NCBI GenBank assembly: GCA_944320985.1
Contig: CALUJN010000045.1
Span: 1 to 58,622, forward strand
DNA length: 58,622 nucleotides
Source of the DNA: an uncultured Alistipes sp.
GTDB taxonomy: Bacteria > Bacteroidota > Bacteroidia > Bacteroidales > Rikenellaceae
Direction of reading: 5' to 3'
Under the pieces are notes generated by a model that saw nothing but the letters and a program-made list of their open reading frames with translations, was not told where the DNA came from and did no database searches. Each line of letters opens with the position of its first letter. The stretch's first letter is position 1. Positions 46,800 through 54,858 of the stretch are shown piece by piece. The position numbers and the translations under genes are program-made.

Positions 46800-48204
46800 A
46801 TGTTGTAACTGGATGATGCTGTGCCTGTTGGCGCAGCTGGTGATCCTCCTGTCGCCGGGCTGCAGCAAAGAGGATACCCTGGCCGAAATAACCGACTGGT
46901 CGGCAACGGAGAATGTCTCTGCCGGGGAGTCGGCAAAATACCTGACTTTCTTCGAAAAGGCTTCGGAGGAGATGGATTATTGTCGTGCACTCACCTGTAC
47001 GGATGCGGGTCTGGAGGTTGTTCTGCAAAGCAACGCCTCGATCACCTTGCCTGCCGGAACCCCTTATCTGGCCGTGTCCGCAGAGGGACGGCTGTTGCAT
47101 TACGCTGCGGGAACCGGTGCGCCAACGGAGCTCGATATCGAACTGAACGTACGCGATACCTGGTATAAGGCTCCGACGCTTGCCGTTTCCGCCGACGGAT
47201 TCCTGATTGTGGCCGGTCGCGAGACCGACATCGTGTCGACCGGCCGGTGCGTCATGGATTGCGGCAAATATGTGTATTACTATGCAGGGAGCAGCGTCGT
47301 CCCGGTGGCGAGTGAGATCCGTGAACGGTTCAATCCGCCGCTGCCCAAGGACCGGGGACTGCTCAAGGTGCTCTTCGTCGGCAACAGTTTCAATGTGGAC
47401 GCCACGGCGCACCTGCCGGGAATCCTTACGGCCGATGGAACGCAGCGCGTCCTCATGGGGCGGGTCTATCATGGAGGCTGTACGCTGCCGCAATACGATG
47501 ACAACTACGAGGCCGATCGTTTCTGCTCGTATCGGACCTGGCGCCCGGGCGAAAAGGACTGGAATGGCGATGAGGAGTATGATACGAATCTGAAATATGC
47601 CGTCGAAGCCGAGGATTGGGATGTTGTGACCTTCATGGAGTACACGGGCAACAGTTGCTGCTGGTCCTGGACCGAGGAGGAGAAAGGGCATATCAATTCG
47701 CTGACCGACCGGGTTTTTGCGGCGCATCCGGAGAAGCGTCCCACCGTATTGTTCATGTTGACGCAGACCTTTGCGGCGCAATCCGATCTGGTGGCTACCT
47801 ATTTCGACTCGGATCAGATGAAGATGTACGGGACCATCACGGACTTTGCACAGCATGTGCTGGATGATACCTGCATCGACGATGTGATCGCCACGGGAAC
47901 CTGCATCCAGAATCTGCGGACGTCGAGTCTGAACGATGATCCGGTTCAGGATCTCTCCCGGGACGGTTTCCATCTCGACTACGGGGTCAGCCGGTATGCG
48001 GCAGCCTGCACCATCTTCTATACGCTCTTCGAGCCGTGCCTTGGACTCGATCTTTCGGGCAATACCTACCGATACGATGTGAAACTGGAACACTCCACGG
48101 CACATTCCATTCCGGTGACGGACGAAAACGTCGAGATCTGCCGCCATGCAGCTCGTGCGGCCGCGGATCATCCGCTGACACTTACCGATATGAGTTTGTA
48201 TTGA
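46789..48204 (+). CDS. DUF4886 lipoprotein, SGNH-hydrolase-like
   Basis: This 471-residue lipoprotein has the signal VILLSPGC (Cys25). An N-terminal BACON-like or beta-sandwich region of about 170 residues comes first. The DUF4886 domain follows: KVLFVGNSFNVDA with candidate nucleophile Ser200, and RDGFHLDYGVSRYAA with Asp392 and His395 in the position of an SGNH Asp-x-x-His pair. SGNH relatives in PULs are often carbohydrate esterases; no activity is established for DUF4886, so a deacylase role is inference. The start overlaps the preceding stop by 11 bases. The next start follows 1 base after its stop. Confidence 0.82.
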   Translation: MKNRCCNWMMLCLLAQLVILLSPGCSKEDTLAEITDWSATENVSAGESAKYLTFFEKASEEMDYCRALTCTDAGLEVVLQSNASITLPAGTPYLAVSAEGRLLHYAAGTGAPTELDIELNVRDTWYKAPTLAVSADGFLIVAGRETDIVSTGRCVMDCGKYVYYYAGSSVVPVASEIRERFNPPLPKDRGLLKVLFVGNSFNVDATAHLPGILTADGTQRVLMGRVYHGGCTLPQYDDNYEADRFCSYRTWRPGEKDWNGDEEYDTNLKYAVEAEDWDVVTFMEYTGNSCCWSWTEEEKGHINSLTDRVFAAHPEKRPTVLFMLTQTFAAQSDLVATYFDSDQMKMYGTITDFAQHVLDDTCIDDVIATGTCIQNLRTSSLNDDPVQDLSRDGFHLDYGVSRYAAACTIFYTLFEPCLGLDLSGNTYRYDVKLEHSTAHSIPVTDENVEICRHAARAAADHPLTLTDMSLY

Positions 48205-48205
48205 T

Positions 48206-49717
48206 ATGAAAAGGATATTTGCAAGTCTGTTCATGGCGCTGGCACTGGCATCATGTTCCAAGGAGGGAGAGGTCCGGGAGGTCTATCTCCCGCAACAGAT
48301 CGGTTTCGTGCTGTCCGATGCGGCGGGAGTCGTCACGGAGGGCATGGAGATGGGCGTGACGGCAATGTGCCGACGCAACGGAGGTGAGGTCTCGCTGACC
48401 GAAGGCCGTGTGGCGAAGTATGTCGCAAAGGTCTCGGCCGACGGGGTGTCGTTGGTGCCGAAGAGCGATGCTGACCGCATCTGGGCCAGCTACGGCGACA
48501 CCGGGTTGCATTATACGGTGTTCAGCCCCTATTCCGAAACGGGATTCGAAGAGATTCGCGTTCCGCAGAACCAAATCTACGGTCAGGATCCGGTTCGGGC
48601 CGTCTATGGGGAGGCGTTCATGGAGCAGGTGACCGAAACGGTGATGATTCCCGTCTCGGAACGGCCGCTTTGTTCGATTCTTTCGCTGGAGATTCCGGCC
48701 GATCTGGTGGCCGAAAAGAGCGTCACGCTGGCCGAATTGTCTCTCCTCGGCGTAACGATGGATTTCGGTGAAGGGCTGACGCTCGACCAGGCGCGGATTG
48801 TGCCTGTTGCCGTTGAACCCTTTACCGTTCCGTCGGGCGGCATCTCGGTCGGCTTCCGTACGACGGAGGGTGAGTCGCTCTCCTCCACGATCCTCTCCGG
48901 GACGGCTGATGCCGGACTCTCCGTGAGGGCCGGAGAGACGCTGTCGGCTTATGTTCCGTCGGCCGATCCGTTCCAGCCCTGCGAATTCCCGGTGAGCTTC
49001 CCTCTGGGCCGGAACCCGTCCGCCCGTACCGGCTATTATAATTACAGCGACGACCAGCCGGAGTGGAACAATCGGGGAATCTGGTATTGTTTTGCCCAGA
49101 AACAGGTCTATGCGACATGGAATCAGGTCTCGGAACCCAGTGCAATGCTCTATCAGAGACGCGAGCTGATCAATACGGGCGACATCGGATCGATCGGTGT
49201 GAAGGGAATCTGGACCGGGGATTATTTCGAGTTCGTATTTCCGGTCGGAGCACTCGATGCCGGGAGTGTGGTCTCCTTCGAGGCCCCGTTCTATGGCCGT
49301 CAGCAACCGGTCTTCTGGACTGTGGAGTGGCTTGACGGCGGCGAATGGAAACGGAATGTCTCGCAGATCGAGGCCTGGGACGGAACTCGCTGCGAAGCCT
49401 CCTTTGCAACGCGCCCGTATGGTTGTGTCGTCTCCTATTCGTTTGCACTTGAGCATCCGATCCATCGCGATCTGTTGAAAGTCCGGTTGATCTGTGCGGA
49501 TGGCAGCCTGCAGGCCGATATCCAAAGCAATACGGTCGTCAAGCGGGAACTTCCCTACAACGACGGCAAGATTTATCAGTCTCCCTTCTACTTCTATTGT
49601 GAAGGCTCTGGAGTGAATGCGTTCCTGTGGAGTGTTGCTCCGGGACCGGATGGCCCGGAGTCGGGTATGACCGAAGACCTGCAGGTGCAGGATCAGGTTT
49701 GGGAGTGGGAAAATTAA
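48206..49717 (+). CDS. Fimbrillin-family surface lipoprotein with unrecognised C-terminal domain (copy 2)
   Basis: This 503-residue lipoprotein has the signal ALALASC (Cys17). It parallels the first gene of the operon: fimbrillin-like N-terminal half (PQQIGFVLSDAAGVVTEGM, then MGVTAMCRRNGGE), PFTVPSGGISVGF matching PFTVPEEGLRVEF, and a C-terminal half with KGIWTGDYFEFVFPV and FWTVEWLDGGEWK. The two copies have diverged widely but keep these blocks in the same order, which points to an old duplication. The presumed role is a second surface glycan-binding or structural lipoprotein; this is not proven. Confidence 0.78.
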   Translation: MKRIFASLFMALALASCSKEGEVREVYLPQQIGFVLSDAAGVVTEGMEMGVTAMCRRNGGEVSLTEGRVAKYVAKVSADGVSLVPKSDADRIWASYGDTGLHYTVFSPYSETGFEEIRVPQNQIYGQDPVRAVYGEAFMEQVTETVMIPVSERPLCSILSLEIPADLVAEKSVTLAELSLLGVTMDFGEGLTLDQARIVPVAVEPFTVPSGGISVGFRTTEGESLSSTILSGTADAGLSVRAGETLSAYVPSADPFQPCEFPVSFPLGRNPSARTGYYNYSDDQPEWNNRGIWYCFAQKQVYATWNQVSEPSAMLYQRRELINTGDIGSIGVKGIWTGDYFEFVFPVGALDAGSVVSFEAPFYGRQQPVFWTVEWLDGGEWKRNVSQIEAWDGTRCEASFATRPYGCVVSYSFALEHPIHRDLLKVRLICADGSLQADIQSNTVVKRELPYNDGKIYQSPFYFYCEGSGVNAFLWSVAPGPDGPESGMTEDLQVQDQVWEWEN

Positions 49718-49757
49718 TCAGAGCGAGGAACCCCGATAAACTATAACAGACAAAATA

Positions 49758-52700
49758 ATGAAACGATTTTTATTGACTCTGGCCGTAACCGTTGCCTTGG
49801 TTCGTGTGGGTGCGGCTCAGGATGTCCGAGCCTATGAGGGCACGATTACGCTTCCGACCTATCTCCTGGATCCGGCGGAAAAGGCGCCGATTTTTGAGCG
49901 GGACTGGTCCTACCAGCGCGCCAAAAGAAGTGTCTATCCCTATCCGCTCAATGACAACATGACCCGTAAGAAGGAGGATGTGACCTACGATTGCCTCTAC
50001 ATGGAGAACGAGTATGTGAAGCTGTGCGTACTCCCGGAGATCGGAGGCCGGTTGCTGTATGCCGTCGACAAGACCAACGGTTACGACATCTTCTACCGGA
50101 ACAGTGTGGTCAAGCCGGCCAATGTGGGCATGACCGGAGCGTGGATCAGTGGTGGCGTAGAGTGGAATGCCTTCCACCATCACCGCCAGACCAGCCATAT
50201 TCCGTGTGACTGGCGGATTGTCGATAACCGCGACGGCTCGAAGACGATCTGGCTTGGCGAGACCGAGTATCGCCATCGGATGCAGTGGGCGATCGGCATC
50301 ACGCTCCGCCCGGGGAAATCCTATATGGAGATCAGCGGACGCTTGATCAATTCCACACAGAATAACAATTCGATGCTTTACTGGTCGAATGTATCGACGC
50401 TGGTCGACGAGAATTACCAGATTTGCTTTCCGCAGAGCACGGAATTCGTGACGTTCCACTGTAAAAACTGGTTTGCACACTGGCCCGTTACGCATGAACC
50501 CTTCAACGACATGGACTTCTACAAGAATGGTGTGGATGCAAGCTGGTGGAAGAACCATTACATGAGCAACTCGATGTTCATCCATGACCAGAAGGAGGAC
50601 TTTGTGGCCGGATATGACCACGGCCGTCATGCTGGTACGATGCTGGTCGGCAATCACAACATCATCAAGGGGGGCAAGTTCTGGTTGTGGGGCCCCAATT
50701 CCGAGTGGGACACCCGGATTCTTACCGATACGTCGGGCCATTATTGCGAGTTGATGGTGGGTGCCTACTCCGACAACCAGCCCGATTACAACTGGAGTTT
50801 CCCCTACGAGAGCAAGGAATTCACCCATTACTGGTATGGTATCCGGGACATGGGTGGTGTGAAGGCCGGTAGCCGCCACGCTGCGTTGAACATGGACCGT
50901 CTGTCGGCGGACCGGGTTCTGGTGGGGGCCAATGCTACGGAAAAATATGCGAAACTGACCCTTGAACTGCGCCATGGGGATGAAGTCCTCTACACTCGCA
51001 GCGGTGCGATGTCGCCTGCCGAACCGATGGTTGATACGGTTGCCGTGGCAAGCGGGGTGGCGGATCACGAACTGACACTGGTCCTGAAGGACGAGAATGG
51101 AAACCGGATGCTCTCCTATACGCCGGTCCGCAAGGATGCGAACTCTCCGCTGCCCGAGATCGTTGAGCCGCCGTTGCTGCCTCATCAGATCGAAAACACG
51201 GAGGAGTGTTTTCTCGTGGGGCTTCGGAACCTGCAGTTCCACAACCCGTTCGTCAATCCGGTTGATTATTTTGAGGAGGTGCTCCGCCGGGATCCCTCGG
51301 ACAGCCGGACCAATACCGTGCTGGGCTCCTACTATCGGATGAGGGGCGAATACGACAAGGCTGCGAAGTATCTTCGGACGGCGATTCGGCGTCTGACGAA
51401 GGATTATACCCGCCCGAAGGATGTCGAGGCGCTGTATAATCTGGGACTGATTCTCCAGATACAGGGCAAGCGCGAGGCTGCCTACGATACGTTGTATCGG
51501 GCGACCTGGAATTATACGTATAATTCGGCGGCCAATACGCAACTGGCCCGGATGTATTCGGAGGAGAAGCGCTGGGACATGGCTCTGGAGCGGCTCGATG
51601 AGGCAATCGCCTACAATGGCCGCAACTATACGGCGCTGAATCTGAAGGGCTCGGTCCTGAAGAGTCTGGGCCGGGATGCGGAGGCGCGGCAATGTTTCGA
51701 CCGCGTGCTTGCCGATGACCCGATCAATGCCTATACGCTGCATGAAACCGCGTCGTACGACGATTTCCGGCGCTTCATGCGCGAACAGCCGGAATCCTAT
51801 CTCGAGCTGGCCATTCAGTATTGGCACAATGGTTTCACGGATACGGCCGTCAATCTGTTGAAGGAGATCGACGCCCGCGTGCCGTATCCGACCGTGAAGA
51901 TGTATCTGGGCTATCTGACCGGTGAGGATCGCTATTTTGGCGAGGCCTTGTCGCTGCCGGTCGGTTACTGTGCGCCGTTCCGGCTTGAGACGATTCCCGT
52001 GCTGGAGAAGGCCAAGACGGTTTGCCCGGACTCTTCGCTGCCCTATTATTACCTCGGCAATCTGTATTACAACATTCAGCCGGACAATGCCATCCGGGAG
52101 TGGGAGAAGTGTGTGGAGATGCAGCCGGACAACGATCTTGCCTGGCGGAACCTCGGCTGGGCCCATTGGCTGCATACGAAGGATTACGCCAGATCGGCCG
52201 ACTGTTATCGGAAAGCCATTGAGCTGAATCCCGATGCGGCGCTTTATCTGGAGGAGTGCGATCAGGTGCTGGAGGCGCTGGGAACTCCCGTTCGGGAACG
52301 CTATGATCTGCTCAAGAGCCACCACGCAACGGCCGAAAAACGCTATTATCCTTTGGCTCAGGAGGTCATAACGGGCACCTATGTCGGGGATTACGACTAT
52401 GTGCTGGATCTTCTGGACCGGTGTTATTTCCCGACACGGGAAGGGGTGGCCAACTTCCATGACAATTTTGTGGATGCGTTGATCCTTGCCGGCGAGGAGA
52501 AGATTGCGGAAGGAAAGGTCGAACAGGCTATTGCGCTTTACAAGAAGGCGTTTACCTATCCGGAGAATCACCAGGTATTCCTCGTGGATGAGCGGGCCAC
52601 GCATGATGCGCAGATCAACTATTGTCTCGGTGAGGCTTACGCTGCTCTTGGTCGGGAGGCCGAGGCGGAGAAGTATTGGACACTGGCCGCCGAACAGGAC

Positions 52701-53030
52701 TATGAACTGAAGGGAAGCAAGGATTTCCGATACTGGACGGGCCTCGCACTGAAGCGTCTGGGACGGAAAGCGGAGGCGGAGGCTGTCTTCTCGGCGCTGG
52801 TTGCCGATGGTGAGGCTGCCGTTGTCACGCAGCACGTCAATTTCTACGGAGCTGAAGGTACTACGGGCGTGACGGTCGATATTATCAATTCGGCGGCCTA
52901 TTATACCCAGGCCCTCGGGCATCTGGGACTCGGGCATAAGGGGAAGGCGAAACGTCTCTTTGCGGAGGTGCAGCGCCTGAAGCCGGATCACCTCTGGGCC
53001 AATGAATTCATGAAGCAGTTTGAAAAATAG
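49758..53030 (+). CDS. Exported DUF5107-TPR protein
   Basis: This 1090-residue protein has a signal peptide (about 1-20, ending VGAAQ). Residues about 25-370 form the DUF5107 domain (YEGTITLPTYLLDPAEKAPI, then CVLPEIGGRLLYAVDKTNG and GVEWNAFHHHRQTSHIPCDW), which has a mutarotase-like beta-sandwich look. From about 490 to the end it is built from tetratricopeptide repeats (for example YKKAFTYPENHQ, LYYNIQPDNAIREWEKCVEM). The Glu/His-rich N-terminal domain suggests a carbohydrate-active or sugar-binding site. Some TPR-DUF5107 proteins occur in PULs, but no mechanism is established to my knowledge. The stop overlaps an upstream alternative start of the next gene. Confidence 0.85.
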   Translation: MKRFLLTLAVTVALVRVGAAQDVRAYEGTITLPTYLLDPAEKAPIFERDWSYQRAKRSVYPYPLNDNMTRKKEDVTYDCLYMENEYVKLCVLPEIGGRLLYAVDKTNGYDIFYRNSVVKPANVGMTGAWISGGVEWNAFHHHRQTSHIPCDWRIVDNRDGSKTIWLGETEYRHRMQWAIGITLRPGKSYMEISGRLINSTQNNNSMLYWSNVSTLVDENYQICFPQSTEFVTFHCKNWFAHWPVTHEPFNDMDFYKNGVDASWWKNHYMSNSMFIHDQKEDFVAGYDHGRHAGTMLVGNHNIIKGGKFWLWGPNSEWDTRILTDTSGHYCELMVGAYSDNQPDYNWSFPYESKEFTHYWYGIRDMGGVKAGSRHAALNMDRLSADRVLVGANATEKYAKLTLELRHGDEVLYTRSGAMSPAEPMVDTVAVASGVADHELTLVLKDENGNRMLSYTPVRKDANSPLPEIVEPPLLPHQIENTEECFLVGLRNLQFHNPFVNPVDYFEEVLRRDPSDSRTNTVLGSYYRMRGEYDKAAKYLRTAIRRLTKDYTRPKDVEALYNLGLILQIQGKREAAYDTLYRATWNYTYNSAANTQLARMYSEEKRWDMALERLDEAIAYNGRNYTALNLKGSVLKSLGRDAEARQCFDRVLADDPINAYTLHETASYDDFRRFMREQPESYLELAIQYWHNGFTDTAVNLLKEIDARVPYPTVKMYLGYLTGEDRYFGEALSLPVGYCAPFRLETIPVLEKAKTVCPDSSLPYYYLGNLYYNIQPDNAIREWEKCVEMQPDNDLAWRNLGWAHWLHTKDYARSADCYRKAIELNPDAALYLEECDQVLEALGTPVRERYDLLKSHHATAEKRYYPLAQEVITGTYVGDYDYVLDLLDRCYFPTREGVANFHDNFVDALILAGEEKIAEGKVEQAIALYKKAFTYPENHQVFLVDERATHDAQINYCLGEAYAALGREAEAEKYWTLAAEQDYELKGSKDFRYWTGLALKRLGRKAEAEAVFSALVADGEAAVVTQHVNFYGAEGTTGVTVDIINSAAYYTQALGHLGLGHKGKAKRLFAEVQRLKPDHLWANEFMKQFEK

Positions 53031-53058
53031 CCTTCCGAAACAGAAAACAGAGCGCCTT

Positions 53059-54834
53059 ATGAATGGAAGGAAAACATGGATGGCCGGGTTGGTTGTTTGC
53101 CTGTTGTTTTTGTCCGGATGCGCCCCGGAGGGGAACGGAGAGGTAGCCGCCAGAATCAGCCTTGAGTACAGTACGCATCGTCAGCTTACCGAGATGCGCG
53201 TGCAGGGCCGCGACAGTATGGAGCCCAACCTCTATTATCCCCGAGTCAAGCAACTGAGCGACGGATCGCTGCTGCTTTGCTTCATGAACGACCATTTCGG
53301 TTGGGACATTTATGTCTCGCGGAGCGAAGACGGCGGACGGAGCTGGAGTGACGCACAGCTTTTGCGGGAAAAGTATCCGACGACCTCCACGCTGGGGGAA
53401 GACCTGATGGTTTATGCCAATCCGGACTTCATCGAGTTGAACGATGGACGCATTCTGTTGGCTTATCAGTGGCGATACAAAAAGGGATACAACGATCTGG
53501 CCCATACGAATGAGAATTGCGGCGTGGGGATCATGACCAGCTCCGACGGAGGTCGGAGCTGGTCGAAAGCCCGGTCGGTCTATCGGGGCCGTTGCTGGGA
53601 GCCGGCGATGCTTCAGCTTCCGAGCGGTGAGATTCAGATGTACATCACCTCCAGCCAGAATGTGGTCAACGGGCTCTCCTGTCCGCGAACCGTCGTCATC
53701 CGGTCGTTCGATGGCGGGGAGACCTGGCAGGGGAAATCCGAGTGCGGCATTGGGGATAATGAGATCATTTCGTATACGAAGGATGACCGCTTCGGCTACG
53801 ATGGCATGCCGACGGCCGTGTTGCTGCAGGATGGGAGCATCGCCATGAGCATCGAGGTCTGGAGCGGAAAGTATGTTGTGGACCAGACGCCGATGATTGT
53901 CCGTACGTCGGCCGAAGAGAACTGGCATTTGGATACGGCCCGTCTGTTGCGGCATGGCGGCCCGGCCTACCCGCAGAAGAAGCAGGCCAATAAGGACCTG
54001 ATCGGGTATGGCCCCTATCTGAGCCGTCTTCCGTCCGGAGAGACCTTGCTGCTTTCCAATGGTCTATACCAGGGCCGACAGTCGAGTTGGCTGTTTGTCG
54101 GGGATGTCCGGGCCGACAATTTCGGGTTTGCCACGACGGGCTTTGACGGATATTGGGGTTCCGTGGACTGTCTGGGCAACGATCGGGTCCTGATCACCGG
54201 AACGGAAAAATATACCGAAGATTCCGTCGTTCGGGGCAAGATCCATCTCATGACCGGCCGCGTCAACCGGGCTCGGAGCCTCACCCGGGCGGGTGATCCG
54301 CTGGTAGGGCCGGAGGCGTTTGATGTCGAGAACAACGACTGCTGGTATCTGGGCCGGACGGTTCCGATGAAGGTTTTTTATGATTTCGGCTGTACGGATG
54401 AGGCTTTCGTGTTCGATACGTGGGTATTTACGGATAAATTGACCGCATACAGTGTCGAAAATTCGGATGCTTCCGTAATTTTGTTGTCCAAAGGGGATGA
54501 CGTCTATAAGTTGGCGGTGAATCCGTCCGGGGATTATGCGTTTTACCGGCTGGATCGGAATTCGTGGCAAGGTCTCCGTTTCGGAACGACGGACGAGATT
54601 GCGGTCGCAGGGTCGATCAATGCCGATGCCGACGAGGATTTGGGATTTGCAGCCCGGGTCCGCATTCCCTGGTCCTGGATGGACCGGAAACCGGCGCGTG
54701 GCGAAGTGTTGCGAATTCATCCGGCCTTCTGGTACAAGGCCCGTTCGGCGGAGAAACATCCGCGATACTGGGAGGAGTTGCAGGGAGAGAACCCGGAGGA
54801 TCCGCAAAGCTGGCTTGCTGTGACGGTGGAGTAA
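53059..54834 (+). CDS. Sialidase-fold beta-propeller lipoprotein with CBM9-like C terminus (copy 2)
   Basis: This 591-residue lipoprotein has the signal CLLFLSGC (Cys21 from this start; an ATG at 53020 would add 13 residues and spoil the signal). Three Asp boxes are visible: SEDGGRSW, SSDGGRSW and SFDGGETW. The WEP block GRCWEPAMLQLPSGEIQ is also present. The C-terminal 170 residues (FVFDTWVFTDKLTAYSV to RIPWSWM) look CBM9-like, as in copy 1. Together the two copies suggest two different terminal-sugar specificities on one glycan. Arg residues in the first blade (NLYYPRVKQLSDG) are placed like the sialidase RIP Arg, but the rest of the sialic-acid triad cannot be confirmed by eye. Confidence 0.8.
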   Translation: MNGRKTWMAGLVVCLLFLSGCAPEGNGEVAARISLEYSTHRQLTEMRVQGRDSMEPNLYYPRVKQLSDGSLLLCFMNDHFGWDIYVSRSEDGGRSWSDAQLLREKYPTTSTLGEDLMVYANPDFIELNDGRILLAYQWRYKKGYNDLAHTNENCGVGIMTSSDGGRSWSKARSVYRGRCWEPAMLQLPSGEIQMYITSSQNVVNGLSCPRTVVIRSFDGGETWQGKSECGIGDNEIISYTKDDRFGYDGMPTAVLLQDGSIAMSIEVWSGKYVVDQTPMIVRTSAEENWHLDTARLLRHGGPAYPQKKQANKDLIGYGPYLSRLPSGETLLLSNGLYQGRQSSWLFVGDVRADNFGFATTGFDGYWGSVDCLGNDRVLITGTEKYTEDSVVRGKIHLMTGRVNRARSLTRAGDPLVGPEAFDVENNDCWYLGRTVPMKVFYDFGCTDEAFVFDTWVFTDKLTAYSVENSDASVILLSKGDDVYKLAVNPSGDYAFYRLDRNSWQGLRFGTTDEIAVAGSINADADEDLGFAARVRIPWSWMDRKPARGEVLRIHPAFWYKARSAEKHPRYWEELQGENPEDPQSWLAVTVE

Positions 54835-54858
54835 AATTGACAAATGGTAGATAGATCC

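Noticed and set aside
49770-52991. Long minus-strand open frame opposite the DUF5107-TPR gene
   Set aside because: It is an antisense shadow; the plus strand has a signal peptide, DUF5107 motifs and TPRs.
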